This document shows, piece by piece, positions 1 to 8,846 of a stretch of 64,000 nt of DNA. A program made the position numbers and the translations under genes. The stretch covers positions 341,585-405,584 of the forward strand of contig NZ_QKZV01000001.1 in assembly GCF_003254115.1 (NCBI RefSeq), in the 5' to 3' direction. Below the pieces are notes generated by a model. It was not told the DNA's origin and ran no database searches. It saw only the letters and a program-made list of their open reading frames with translations. This DNA comes from Hydrotalea sandarakina. Lineage in GTDB: Bacteria; Bacteroidota; Bacteroidia; Chitinophagales; Chitinophagaceae. Numbering within the stretch: the first letter of the stretch is position 1; each line of letters opens with the position of its first letter.

Positions 1-725
1 ATTTCATTAATATCGTTCAATAAACCAATACCTCTTACTACGAATGCTTGGTTGTTTTGAATAATTACATCACCTCCAATATTGATGTTTGTTTTTTGAA
101 CTGCCGTAAATACATCAAGCGGTGTAATACCTAAGTTGGTTAATTTTTCAGGATTTACTTGTATTTCGTAGGTTTTAGTTTTACCTCCGAAACTTACAAT
201 GTCACCAACACCGGGAACGGAGCGCAATTGACGATCAATTACCCAGTCTTGCATGGTTTTTAATTCCCTAACATCTCTTACATTACTTTTTAAAGTGTAG
301 CGATAAATTTCACCTGTTGGACCGGTAGGGGGCTGCACACTTGGAGTAACACCGTTAGGAAGATTAGCATTACCTAAAAGGTTCATTACTTGCTGACGGG
401 CCTGAGGGTCTTTTACATTGTCTTCAAAAATTAACTTTACGTAAGAAAGACCAAAGATGGTTGTGGAACGAAGGCTAACTTTATCTTGTACCGGGTTCAT
501 AGCCAATTCAATGGGAATGGTTACAAACTTTTCAACTTCTTCAGCACTTCTTCCCGGCCATTGGGTTATAATACTTATTTCGGTATTGGTTACATCGGGA
601 AAGGCTTCAATTGGCATATTTTTAAAAGTAATTATGCCCACAATGATCATTGCCACCGATGCAAGTATTATGAAAAATTTATTTTTAAGCGAAAAACCGA
701 TAACGCTTTTTAATACTTTTATCAT
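1..725 (-). CDS. czcA: CzcA/CusA-type heavy-metal RND efflux pump, N-terminal part (cut by window edge)
   Basis: The reverse strand is open from an ATG at 725 to the window edge, giving the first 241 residues of a protein that normally has about 1000-1450. The N-terminus shows one membrane segment (about residues 13-31), then the RND porter start with MPIEAFPDVTN and ITQWPGRSAEEVEKFVT, both typical of the heavy-metal efflux branch. The PTGPTGEIYRY stretch also fits that family. The pump would export divalent or monovalent metal ions across the inner membrane using the proton gradient. It is the last gene seen of a czcC-czcB-czcA operon and starts 25 bp after czcB. The metal cannot be told from this part. 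Confidence 0.93.
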   Translation of the reverse strand, partial: MIKVLKSVIGFSLKNKFFIILASVAMIIVGIITFKNMPIEAFPDVTNTEISIITQWPGRSAEEVEKFVTIPIELAMNPVQDKVSLRSTTIFGLSYVKLIFEDNVKDPQARQQVMNLLGNANLPNGVTPSVQPPTGPTGEIYRYTLKSNVRDVRELKTMQDWVIDRQLRSVPGVGDIVSFGGKTKTYEIQVNPEKLTNLGITPLDVFTAVQKTNINIGGDVIIQNNQAFVVRGIGLLNDINE

Positions 726-750
726 TGCTATGGTTTGTAATAATTTTAAA

Positions 751-1857
751 CTAATTGTTTAGTGTGTCATAAATTAAAATGGCTTGCGATGCAATAATTT
801 GATCGCCAACATTAATGCCTGAAGCAATATAAGTTTTGTCGCCAATGGTATTTATTACTTCTACCGGTGTTATAACGGCTTTGCCATTTCCTTCATACTT
901 TAAAACATAATAGCGGCTGTTATCGAAAACCAAAGCCTTAGATGATATGCAAATTGATTGCTTGTTTTCTTTATTAGTAACCAAAATGCTGGCAAACATT
1001 TGTGGTTTTAATGCATAATCATTATTCGGTAGTACCACTCTAACTTTCATTACTTTGTTAGTAGGGTCTAATACATTCATCATTTTATCTATTCTTCCCT
1101 TAAATACTCTGTTAGGGTATGAAATAGTTGTAACATCAACCGGGTCGCCCAAATGAATTTTGCTAATATTCGATTCGTACACATTAGCATAAATCCACAC
1201 ATCTTTTAAGTCGGAAATGGTAAATAAATTGTTGCCATTATCGGTACGAATAGCGGTATTGTTGGTAATATTTTTTTGAACAATAAAGCCGCTGATGGGT
1301 GCTTTTATAATGTAGTTACCTTGTGTATTGTTACTGTTGATTTTTAAAATACGTTCAATCATTTCTAATTGTGCAACAGCTTGTTGGTAATTGGCTTCTG
1401 CGTTATTTACATCAAGTGAAGATGCAAGGCCACTTTTAAATAAATCACGTTGGGCATCTAAATTCTTTTTGGCTACCGCTAAGTTGGTTTGGGCATTTAC
1501 TAAACTATTACTATAGCCGGCCATTTCGCTACTTTTAATAACAGCCAGCACCTGACCCTTCTCAACATAATCACCTAATTGTACTTTTATGTCTTCAACA
1601 TTTCCACTAACTAACGGATATATATTGACTTGTTTGTCCTGATTAAAATCAACCATACCTGTTAAAGTTATTGCATCAACTAAAGGACAGGTTTTTACGG
1701 TATCAATTCTTAACGTTTTTAATAATGAATCTGGAATAACATATTGTTGTCTTTCCTCTTTTTTTTCAGCGGCTTCATTACATGCAGTTAAGCTAAAAAA
1801 ACTTATAGCAATTAAAAATGCTGCCGGAATACATTTTTTAAGCATAATATTTTTCAT
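751..1857 (-). CDS. czcB: Efflux RND periplasmic adaptor, CzcB/CusB type
   Basis: This 368-residue membrane-fusion protein links the RND pump to the outer-membrane channel. A lipoprotein signal is visible, with lipobox LTAC and the acylated Cys at residue 26. Next come a barrel-sandwich half (VEDIKVQLGDYVEKGQVLAVI, about 88-108), a coiled-coil hairpin (about 115-175), the second lipoyl half (IIKAPISGFIV) and a beta-barrel domain. There is no N-terminal His-rich metal-binding extension, unlike some CusB proteins. It sits between czcC (19 bp upstream) and czcA (25 bp downstream) on the same strand, so the three are almost certainly co-transcribed. A second possible start at residue 5 would not change the lipobox. 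Confidence 0.93.
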   Translation of the reverse strand: MKNIMLKKCIPAAFLIAISFFSLTACNEAAEKKEERQQYVIPDSLLKTLRIDTVKTCPLVDAITLTGMVDFNQDKQVNIYPLVSGNVEDIKVQLGDYVEKGQVLAVIKSSEMAGYSNSLVNAQTNLAVAKKNLDAQRDLFKSGLASSLDVNNAEANYQQAVAQLEMIERILKINSNNTQGNYIIKAPISGFIVQKNITNNTAIRTDNGNNLFTISDLKDVWIYANVYESNISKIHLGDPVDVTTISYPNRVFKGRIDKMMNVLDPTNKVMKVRVVLPNNDYALKPQMFASILVTNKENKQSICISSKALVFDNSRYYVLKYEGNGKAVITPVEVINTIGDKTYIASGINVGDQIIASQAILIYDTLNN

Positions 1858-1876
1858 ATTTAATTTGATTCAGGGT

Positions 1877-3157
1877 TTAAAAAAGTGATGTGCCGGTAAA
1901 ATAATTTAAATCTTCAAAAGCACTTATGCGGTTAAATTTTATGGCATTTATTTGCAAAGTGTTTTGTTTGTAAGCATCATAAAAATCCAAAAAATCCAGT
2001 AGGCTTATGTTTCTTTTTTTGTAGTTGTTTAAAACTTCATCTTTTAATCTGTCAAAATCCTTTCCAAATGAGGGATCTATTTTTTGGTATAATGCAGTGT
2101 TATCATATGCCTTTTGTAAGGCTCGGTATATTTGCTCTTCAATACTTGCCTCAGTGCTTTTTTGAGTTGTAGCATTATAATCAATCATTGATTTTGCAGA
2201 CTTTATATTGCCTTGATTTCGATTAAAAATGGGTACATCAATACCGAATCCGATACTATTAAAGTTATTGATGTAGTTGCCTTGTTGGTCGTAACCCAAC
2301 TGCAAGGTTAAATCGGGAACGGCTAAGGCTTTCTGTAAATCGTAATTTTGCTTACTCATATCGGTATAAGCCTTGGCAATTTTTAAATCCGTACGTGCTT
2401 GATAAGCAGAATCAATTAATGTAGCTAACGGATATTTATTCGGTGTAATTTTTGCCAGTTCCGCTTCATTAATTTCCGGTAGAATAAAATTGTCTTTTAT
2501 TTGCAACACCAGGCGTAGTTCACTCTCCGTATCATTTATTTGATTGATTAAATCATTATACTCGCTTTGTAAACTGTAAAGCTGTGCTTTTATACGCACA
2601 ACTTCTTTTTCAGCAATATAGCCTTTTGATTGTTGCTCTTCGAAAGCGGTAACTACTTGTTGTAAAGCATTAATTTCTTGTTGATATACTTTTGATGATT
2701 GAGTAAGGTAATAAATGTTATAAAAGTCGGTACGTAAAGTATAACGCAAAGTGCGCATTAAATCGTAAAACTGGTATTCGGCTAATTTAGCATTGGTTTC
2801 AGCCAGCTTAATTTGTTTGTTCCGTTTACCTGCCAGTATTATCATTTGTGATAGTGTGGCTTGTATTTCACCTTCTGAACCAAACGGCAATATTTTTTTT
2901 GATACGGGCTGTATCATCATTTGAGAAATATTGATGTTTGGGTTCGGATACAACTTGGCTTGTATTATTAATGCTTTTTGTGCATCTATATTATAGCGTT
3001 GTGCCAGTAATAATAAATTGTTTCTAAGAAAAATGTTTTCTGCGCTGTCAATGGTTAAATGAATGGTATCACTAACCGGTGGTCGCCATTGTGCCATTGC
3101 TATTCCAAAACTGAATATTGAAATAGCTAATAAAACTCCTTGTTTAAGTTTTAGCAT
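1877..3157 (-). CDS. czcC: TolC/CzcC-family outer-membrane efflux protein
   Basis: A 426-residue outer-membrane channel protein with a signal peptide (about residues 1-22, ending AMAQ). Two repeated long alpha-helical segments follow, as in outer-membrane efflux proteins; the second half carries LTLQLGYDQQGNYINN and GFGIDVPIFNRNQGNIKSA, where the channel strand and turn are expected. It completes the CzcCBA export complex. The next upstream gene on this strand is the small histidine-containing protein about 100 bp away, which may be the operon leader. The assignment to metal efflux rather than drug efflux rests on the adjacent CzcA-type pump. Confidence 0.9.
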   Translation of the reverse strand: MLKLKQGVLLAISIFSFGIAMAQWRPPVSDTIHLTIDSAENIFLRNNLLLLAQRYNIDAQKALIIQAKLYPNPNINISQMMIQPVSKKILPFGSEGEIQATLSQMIILAGKRNKQIKLAETNAKLAEYQFYDLMRTLRYTLRTDFYNIYYLTQSSKVYQQEINALQQVVTAFEEQQSKGYIAEKEVVRIKAQLYSLQSEYNDLINQINDTESELRLVLQIKDNFILPEINEAELAKITPNKYPLATLIDSAYQARTDLKIAKAYTDMSKQNYDLQKALAVPDLTLQLGYDQQGNYINNFNSIGFGIDVPIFNRNQGNIKSAKSMIDYNATTQKSTEASIEEQIYRALQKAYDNTALYQKIDPSFGKDFDRLKDEVLNNYKKRNISLLDFLDFYDAYKQNTLQINAIKFNRISAFEDLNYFTGTSLF

Positions 3158-3257
3158 AAAAAAATGTGATATTCAATGAATAAATTATATGGGTTAAAAT
3201 ACAACTCAAATTGAATATTTTAACCAAAAATCCTAATTAAATCCGAAAAAAATAAGG

Positions 3258-3644
3258 TTATGCAACCTTGGGAGGGGGAGGAATAATTTCTTTAATAACC
3301 ATTAAAGAATAAAATTCGTTTTTGTTATTGTAGGGAGTATTTTGAATAATATAGTGATTGGGTACAAGTTTAAATGGGACTTGCTGACATATTTTAACAT
3401 CGAAGTGTTTAATGTTTTGCGATTCTTTGGCATTGTGTTTACTGTATTCCGGGAAGGCATCTTTATTACCCAAAATAATTTCATCAAAGTATTCTACAAC
3501 AGAGTTTAAATAGTTAAAATCGCTAATGGTATTTCTGTGTTTATGTGGATGGAAATCAATGGTGTCCATGCTGAAATTCAAGACCTGTAAAGCAACCAAA
3601 AGAAGAAGAAGTTTTGTTGCAAAATCTTTAATTCTATTTTTCAT
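3258..3644 (-). CDS. Small secreted histidine-containing protein heading the czc operon
   Basis: A 128-residue protein with no recognised domain. It has an N-terminal hydrophobic segment (about residues 9-24, KLLLLLVALQVLNF), then a short His cluster FHPHKHR (about 31-37), and ends in a PPPP stretch. The start at 3644 is preferred over an upstream in-frame codon at 3710 because a perfect -7 box (TACATTTG, reverse strand) lies at 3662-3669, so the longer form would begin upstream of the transcript. It is followed by czcC, czcB and czcA on the same strand. The location and histidines suggest a periplasmic metal-binding or sensing accessory, but that is inference. Confidence 0.7.
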   Translation of the reverse strand: MKNRIKDFATKLLLLLVALQVLNFSMDTIDFHPHKHRNTISDFNYLNSVVEYFDEIILGNKDAFPEYSKHNAKESQNIKHFDVKICQQVPFKLVPNHYIIQNTPYNNKNEFYSLMVIKEIIPPPPKVA

Positions 3645-3661
3645 TAATCCAATCACAAGTA

Positions 3662-3669
3662 CAAATGTA
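3662..3669 (-). promoter_or_regulatory. -7 promoter element of the czc operon
   Basis: The reverse strand reads TACATTTG, an exact match to the Bacteroidota TAnnTTTG element, 17 nt upstream of the chosen ATG of the small His protein. No clear -33 TTTG is visible. It decides the start of that gene. Confidence 0.55.
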
Positions 3670-3738
3670 AAATTTATATGGCCAGGGTATTGGAATAATC
3701 TGAATTTCATGCTGTTTTAACTTAGTGATAACAAAAAT

Positions 3739-3776
3739 AAAAAACTGTTGCAAATTTTGGTATGCAACAGTTTTTA
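3739..3776 (-). terminator. Terminator downstream of secDF
   Basis: Two 12-nt arms (AAAAACTGTTGC and GCAACAGTTTTT) form a perfect inverted repeat with a 12-nt loop. Runs of T flank it on both strands, so it can end the secDF transcript and also shield the czc promoter region beyond it. Confidence 0.8.
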
Positions 3777-3798
3777 TTTTAAAATGAAATTTTATTGG

Positions 3799-6700
3799 TT
3801 ATTTTTTTTCAGATGAATCGCCCAATGGTTTGTCTTTGGCCATATCAACCAAAATTGGTGCAGCCACAAATATAGACGAGTAGGTACCGGTAATTACACC
3901 AATTAACATGGCAAATGAGAATCCACGAGTTACTTCACCACCAAATATGAATAATATTAACAATGTTAAGAATACTGTTAGAGAAGTCATAATGGTACGA
4001 CTCAATGTATCATTAATTGATTTGTTAATGATGGCACCTTTTGATGCACCTTTCATTAAGTGGCTATTTTCCCTAATTCTATCAAATACAATTACAGTAT
4101 CATTCATTGAAAAACCAATTACGGTTAGAATGGCCGCAATAAAATGCTGATCAATTTCTAATGGGAAAGGTACAATCTTCCTAAAGAAAGAGAATACAGC
4201 TAAGGTTACACATACGTCGTGCATTAACGAGAATATAGTACCCAATGAATAACGCCAATCTCTGAATCGAATGAATATGTACAAGCAAATGATAATTACA
4301 GCAATAATTGTTGCCTTTTTAGCACCGGCTTTCAGTTCATCTGAAATGGAAGGCTGCACTGTTTGTGAACTTTGTTTGAACTTCTTATCAAAATCATAAT
4401 AAGTAGTTCCTTCGGGCAAGTAATTCTTTAAACCCTCATAAATAGTGTGTTCAACAACAGAATCGGTATTTGGCTTTGTATCCTTAATTAAATAAGCAGT
4501 GGTAATGTTTAACTGATTATTGGTGCCCACTGTTTTAATAATGGGCAATTCACCGCCCAATACAGGTCTTAGAGCATCAGCTAATTGTTGCTGATTTACT
4601 GCTTTTTCGAATTTTATAGTATAACTTCTACCACCTTCAAATTCAACACCTTCATCAAAACCATTGAAATAGGACCCTATACCTAAAGCAAATACAATTG
4701 CTGAAATAACATAGGTAATTTTTCTATATTCAATAAACTTGAATGCAGAGTGTTTAAATATTTTTCTTGAAATACCGGTGAAATAATTAAAGTGCCTTTT
4801 TCTGGTCATGTAAATATCTGTAATCATTCTTGACACCAGAATACCACAGAATAATGACAATAAGATACCTATAATTTGGGTAGTTGCAAAGCCCAATACA
4901 GGACCCAAACCAAAGTAAGCAAGTATAATTGCGGTTAACAAAGTAGTAACGTGCGCATCCAATACCGGTGCTAATGAACGTTTATAACCATCATTAATTG
5001 CATTTTGGTAGCTTTTACCTTTTGTAAGCTCTTCTTTAATTCTTTCAAAAATAATTACGTTCGTATCTACCGCCATACCAACGGTTAGTACTAAACCTGC
5101 AATACCGGCTGCTGTTAAAGTGAAGCCTAATGCGCTTAAAATACCTATTGTGAATAATAGGTTTAAAATTAAAGCAATGTTGGCTACCCATCCACCGGTG
5201 TTGTAATAAATTAGCATTAAAGCAAATATTACTAAGAAGGAGATGAAGAAAGCTAATGCCCCACCTTTAATTGCAGCAGAACCTAAGGTAGGACCAACAA
5301 TTTGTTCCTGTACAATTTTAGCAGGAGCAGTTAATTTACCACTGGTTAAAATTTCAGCTAAGTCTTGTGCTTCTTTAACTGTATAGTTTCCTGAAATTTG
5401 TGAGTTTCCGGTAGTTATGGCATCATTTACATTGGGGGCGGAATAAACAAAGTTATCCAACACAATGGCAATGGGTTTATCAATATTTCTGGCAGTCATT
5501 TTCGCCCAAATATTTGTACCCACATTATCCATTGACATACTAATTACCACACGACCTCTTTCATCATTATCTTGACGTGCATTGGTAACATGTTCGCCTT
5601 CTAATTCTGCTTGGCCATTATCTAATGTTTTAATGGCATATAAATTCAAGAAGTTTTTAGCCTTGGGGTCATTGCCGGCATTATCAGGTTTACCGTACAT
5701 AAATACAAGGTTGGGCGGGAATTTGCTTTTCACAATATCCATGCGCATGTATTTATTAAAGGTGCTGGTATCCTTTACTTGAATCATGGCAATAACACCG
5801 GGATATACCACTTTTCCGGCAGCATTACGATAGGGTTGAGGGCCGGGCAATAATAATCTTCTTAATGGATTTTCATTGTTTTTAAATGTAGTAGAATCAT
5901 TAACTGCACTGTTTTTATTTTCACTGCCTGTTAATTGTGATAGGGTAGCTGTTTTGGTAGTATCAGTATTTTGAACCGCTGTGCTGGTAGCCGTTGGTTT
6001 TTGTGTTTTGGAAGTATCGGTAGCTTTTATACCATTCAAATAATCTTGCAATGCTTTATCTGCATTGATTAAACCATTCACTAGTTCGGGGCTTTCAGCG
6101 GTATATACTTCAAAAAACTGAAGGTTTGCGGTTGATTGCAAGTAATTTCTTACTCTTTCAGGATCAGTTATACCGGCCAATTCAACATTGATAATTCCTT
6201 TAGCGGGATCGGGATTGATATTGGGTGATGATACACCAAATTTATCTATACGTGTTCTTAAAACCCGTAATGTATTGTTGAAAGCGGAAGTAGCTTGTTC
6301 TCTCAAGTAATTAATTACATCATCGTTTGATGTGTTGTATTTTAATTTTCCATTGCTTCTGGCAACGAAATAAGGAGCCAATTGAACATTGGGATTAATT
6401 TTTTTGAACTCATCAACAAACAGGGTAATTAAATCGGCCCCGCTATTGGCTTTTTTGTTAACGGCAGCCTCTAAAGCCTGATTGAATTGCGGGTCTTTGG
6501 TGTAATCGGCTAACGACTTAATTAATGCATCTAATTGCACTTCCAAAGTAACACTCATTCCACCTTGTAAGTCTAATCCGAGTAGTAACTCTTTATCTTT
6601 TGCACTACGATAAGTTGTTAAACCAAAGGGACCAATTTTAAAATCTTGAGTACTATCGATTAATCTTTTGTACTCTGCTTCTTTCAATTGCTTTAAAGTG

Positions 6701-6894
6701 TCGGCATATAAATCGCGTAAAGTAGGATTGTTGGCATACTTTACCATAGGAGATGGGAAGGCCTGTATGTATTTTTCGGCCTTGGCTTCCATAGCACTTT
6801 CATGACTTTTTACAATCCATGTAAAAGACAGCTGATAAATACAAATTAGAATAAGAGCAATCGTAAAAAATCGCACTAAACCTTTCAGTTGCAT
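3799..6894 (-). CDS. secDF: Fused protein translocase subunit SecDF
   Basis: A 1031-residue fusion of SecD and SecF, which use the proton gradient to help SecYEG complete protein export. SecD comes first. One membrane anchor (about 8-27) is followed by GLDLQGGMSVTLEV (about 106), the periplasmic P1 region with a Ser/Thr/Lys-rich insert (about 285-335), and membrane segments containing GMAVDTNVIIFERIKEEL. SecF follows from about residue 720, with its own periplasmic loop and GFSMNDTVIVFDRIREN. Fusion is usual in Bacteroidota. A -7 box 33-40 bp upstream gives it its own promoter. A terminator follows directly, so it is monocistronic or the end of a short operon. Confidence 0.97.
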   Translation of the reverse strand: MQLKGLVRFFTIALILICIYQLSFTWIVKSHESAMEAKAEKYIQAFPSPMVKYANNPTLRDLYADTLKQLKEAEYKRLIDSTQDFKIGPFGLTTYRSAKDKELLLGLDLQGGMSVTLEVQLDALIKSLADYTKDPQFNQALEAAVNKKANSGADLITLFVDEFKKINPNVQLAPYFVARSNGKLKYNTSNDDVINYLREQATSAFNNTLRVLRTRIDKFGVSSPNINPDPAKGIINVELAGITDPERVRNYLQSTANLQFFEVYTAESPELVNGLINADKALQDYLNGIKATDTSKTQKPTATSTAVQNTDTTKTATLSQLTGSENKNSAVNDSTTFKNNENPLRRLLLPGPQPYRNAAGKVVYPGVIAMIQVKDTSTFNKYMRMDIVKSKFPPNLVFMYGKPDNAGNDPKAKNFLNLYAIKTLDNGQAELEGEHVTNARQDNDERGRVVISMSMDNVGTNIWAKMTARNIDKPIAIVLDNFVYSAPNVNDAITTGNSQISGNYTVKEAQDLAEILTSGKLTAPAKIVQEQIVGPTLGSAAIKGGALAFFISFLVIFALMLIYYNTGGWVANIALILNLLFTIGILSALGFTLTAAGIAGLVLTVGMAVDTNVIIFERIKEELTKGKSYQNAINDGYKRSLAPVLDAHVTTLLTAIILAYFGLGPVLGFATTQIIGILLSLFCGILVSRMITDIYMTRKRHFNYFTGISRKIFKHSAFKFIEYRKITYVISAIVFALGIGSYFNGFDEGVEFEGGRSYTIKFEKAVNQQQLADALRPVLGGELPIIKTVGTNNQLNITTAYLIKDTKPNTDSVVEHTIYEGLKNYLPEGTTYYDFDKKFKQSSQTVQPSISDELKAGAKKATIIAVIIICLYIFIRFRDWRYSLGTIFSLMHDVCVTLAVFSFFRKIVPFPLEIDQHFIAAILTVIGFSMNDTVIVFDRIRENSHLMKGASKGAIINKSINDTLSRTIMTSLTVFLTLLILFIFGGEVTRGFSFAMLIGVITGTYSSIFVAAPILVDMAKDKPLGDSSEKK

Positions 6895-6926
6895 ACTAGT
6901 AAGGGTTTATTAAATTTTAGAGTGGG

Positions 6927-6934
6927 CAAAGATA
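6927..6934 (-). promoter_or_regulatory. -7 promoter element of secDF
   Basis: The reverse strand reads TATCTTTG, an exact TAnnTTTG match, 32 nt before the secDF ATG. This suggests secDF need not depend on read-through from the upstream FKBP gene. Confidence 0.5.
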
Positions 6935-6992
6935 GGGGAATGAAAATGATATTTAATTAGAAATTAACAATAGTAAACGGGTGTTAAAAAAA

Positions 6993-7469
6993 TTATTGAA
7001 CATCTACCAGGTTAATATCAAAAAAAAGTGGTGCATTGGGTGGTATAGGACCGGCTCCTGTGCAGCCATATGCCAATGACGAGGGAATGACAATTTTAAT
7101 TTCGCCTCCTTTTTTTATGAAGGGTAACGCAATTTGCCAGCCGGGTATTAACGAACTTAACAACCAGCCTGTTTGCGCTGCATTGGTTTGTGCGTCAAAA
7201 GTGGTTCCATTCAATAATTTTCCGGAATAGGTAATGAAAATTCTTGAATTAAGGGTTGGAGTGGCTCCGGTTCCGGGATTAATAATTTGATACATGATGC
7301 CACTGGTATCTGTTTGGTAGTTTATGCCATTGGCAGTACAGTAGGCAGCCATGGCATTTTTTTCGGATGCTACTGAAGCAGGTTGACAAGATTGAGTGCC
7401 TGAGTTGGATTTGGAACATGCAGCAAAAACAAAAGCTGTAATACAACAGTAGAAAAGTGTTTTAATCAT
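6993..7469 (-). CDS. FKBP-type peptidyl-prolyl isomerase lipoprotein
   Basis: A 158-residue lipoprotein with lipobox FAAC (Cys18), placing it at the periplasmic face of a membrane. An FKBP domain fills about residues 65-158: RIFITYSGKLLNGTTFD, then LIPGWQIALPFIKKGGEI, then IPSSLAYG and a closing strand LFFDINLVDV. This family isomerises Xaa-Pro bonds and helps fold exported proteins. It starts 9 bp after the stop of the small membrane protein upstream and lies before secDF, a fitting setting for an export-folding factor. Two Cys in the mature part (for example in QSCQ and AAYC) could form a disulfide. Confidence 0.92.
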   Translation of the reverse strand: MIKTLFYCCITAFVFAACSKSNSGTQSCQPASVASEKNAMAAYCTANGINYQTDTSGIMYQIINPGTGATPTLNSRIFITYSGKLLNGTTFDAQTNAAQTGWLLSSLIPGWQIALPFIKKGGEIKIVIPSSLAYGCTGAGPIPPNAPLFFDINLVDVQ

Positions 7470-7478
7470 TGTGGAAAT

Positions 7479-7856
7479 TTATGGGTTATTCTCTTTAGTA
7501 TTTAAATTGTTGGTTGAGTTTTGATTATTAGATGAATTGCTTTTATTAATTCTTTTTTGTTTCGCCAGTAATTCTAAATAGTACTGCTGGTTCATTTCCC
7601 ACCTGTAATTACGGTATAAAAATGCCATGAAAAGGGCTAAAATTAAAATAATGAATAATAAAAAAAATGGATTTAATTTGCTGTGAGCTTCCATGTCTGC
7701 TCGTTCGTACCAACCTGCTGCTATTAATAAAATTATTGCCACACCGATACTCATACCTAAGGAAAAGCCTTTTAATAGCGAACGAGCACCATGCTTTTGC
7801 TTTTCGCCATTTTCGGCCCAGTATTTTATAAATTTTTCTTCTTTATCGGTTAACAT
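7479..7856 (-). CDS. Small two-pass membrane protein of unknown function
   Basis: A 125-residue protein not recognised as a named family. The N-terminus is charged (LTDKEEKFIKYWAENGEKQ). Two membrane segments follow (about 31-47 and 62-80), then an Asn/Ser-rich tail. Both ends are predicted to be cytoplasmic. A perfect -7 box (TAATTTTG, reverse strand 7861-7868) ends only 4 nt before the ATG, which predicts a leaderless or nearly leaderless mRNA. It is the first gene of a likely two-gene unit with the FKBP lipoprotein. Confidence 0.75.
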   Translation of the reverse strand: MLTDKEEKFIKYWAENGEKQKHGARSLLKGFSLGMSIGVAIILLIAAGWYERADMEAHSKLNPFFLLFIILILALFMAFLYRNYRWEMNQQYYLELLAKQKRINKSNSSNNQNSTNNLNTKENNP

Positions 7857-7860
7857 GGCG

Positions 7861-7868
7861 CAAAATTA
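7861..7868 (-). promoter_or_regulatory. -7 element almost touching a start codon
   Basis: The reverse strand reads TAATTTTG, a match to TAnnTTTG. Its final G is five positions before the A of the ATG at 7856, so transcription should start at or within a few bases of the start codon. Confidence 0.5.
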
Positions 7869-8026
7869 GTAGTTGCTATTCAAAAAACAGCTTGCTGATT
7901 TTTTTAAACAATATCTACTCTTCATAGTACTTTATTAAATCAAAGTTTTGGGTCTGTTTCATAAAAAAGTACCTTTTTTAACGAAACCACTTATTTTCGT
8001 AATATTCAATTACAAAAATTAACTGC

Positions 8027-8713
8027 ATGCGCCTATTAAAAAAGCATGGGATATTGGTTTTTTGGTTTTTTCTATTAGCCGATTGCTATTTAATATTAAC
8101 AGAAAAAGAAGGCTTACGATACCTTACCAAACCCGTATTAATACCTGTGTTATTATTTTATATTTTTCTGAATGCAAAACCTCATTTATTTAAACACACC
8201 AAAAAGTTTGTATTTATTGCTTTTTTATGTGCTTGGTTGGGCGATGTGTTTTTAATGGGAAAAGGCAATTTTTGGTTTATAGTTGGTATGTTGGCTTTTA
8301 TTGCCGCTCATTTAATTTGGGCTGCTATTTTTATACGCATGCACAAACCCGAAATAAAACACAGCCAGGAAGTTGTTATTGGATTGGCTATTTTAATATG
8401 CTGGAATTATGCTATCCTGCATTTTATAGGGCCAAATTTGGGTAACATGAAAATACCTATATTGGTGTATATGGTAATTATAAGTTTAATGGCTCTGTCA
8501 ACAGTTAACTTATTAGGCAGTAGAAGTAAACAAAATTTGGCAATCAATTTTTTTATTCCCGGTGCTGTTTTATTCATGATTTCAGATTCTGTTTTAGCAC
8601 TTAGAATGTTTTTGTACACAGATGTGTCATTTTTAAGCGTGGTAGTAATGGTAAGTTATGGTTATGCCATTAGTTTATTGGCCGATGGATTTGCCCATTA
8701 CCTAAGAGGATAA
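8027..8713 (+). CDS. YhhN family membrane protein (lysoplasmalogenase-like)
   Basis: A 228-residue multi-pass membrane protein, about seven or eight hydrophobic helices, with the family hallmarks CAWLGDVFLMG (about 70-80), FIAAHLIWAAIF and the C-terminal MISDSVLALRMF. YhhN homologues include mammalian TMEM86, which cleaves the vinyl-ether bond of lysoplasmalogens. The conserved Asp residues in those two motifs are present. Whether this bacterium makes plasmalogens is not shown here, so the substrate is uncertain. It is transcribed alone; a -7-like TATTTTCG lies at 7992-7999. Confidence 0.85.
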   Translation: MRLLKKHGILVFWFFLLADCYLILTEKEGLRYLTKPVLIPVLLFYIFLNAKPHLFKHTKKFVFIAFLCAWLGDVFLMGKGNFWFIVGMLAFIAAHLIWAAIFIRMHKPEIKHSQEVVIGLAILICWNYAILHFIGPNLGNMKIPILVYMVIISLMALSTVNLLGSRSKQNLAINFFIPGAVLFMISDSVLALRMFLYTDVSFLSVVVMVSYGYAISLLADGFAHYLRG

Positions 8714-8720
8714 AAAAAAA

Positions 8721-8739
8721 TTCCTCATAAAATGAGGAA
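8721..8739 (-). terminator. Hairpin terminator reading on the reverse strand
   Basis: TTCCTCAT and ATGAGGAA form a perfect 8-bp stem with a 3-nt loop. On the reverse strand it is followed by nine T (A-run 8712-8720), so it terminates reverse-strand transcription. This is a second terminator beyond that of groEL and it overlaps the stop of a 29-codon reading frame. Confidence 0.7.
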
Positions 8740-8814
8740 GGGATTATTAAAGTCGTCGTCTTTTTTAAAGAATAATGCGGTTATCCATGTCTTAACTGTT
8801 TCAATCCATCTCAT
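8725..8814 (-). CDS. Possible 29-residue small protein between two terminators
   Basis: From ATG at 8814 a frame of 29 codons runs to TGA inside the terminator hairpin at 8721-8739. The peptide begins MRWIETVKTWITALFF and continues KKDDDFNNPFLIL: an amphipathic aromatic half followed by a charged turn and a hydrophobic end. It lies downstream of the groEL terminator, with its own terminator exactly at its end, which random frames rarely have. No strong -7 box is seen upstream. I do not recognise it, and expression is unproven. Confidence 0.35.
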   Translation of the reverse strand: MRWIETVKTWITALFFKKDDDFNNPFLIL

Positions 8815-8846
8815 ATACACTCAAATTTTTGACGCTTTAAAAAATC

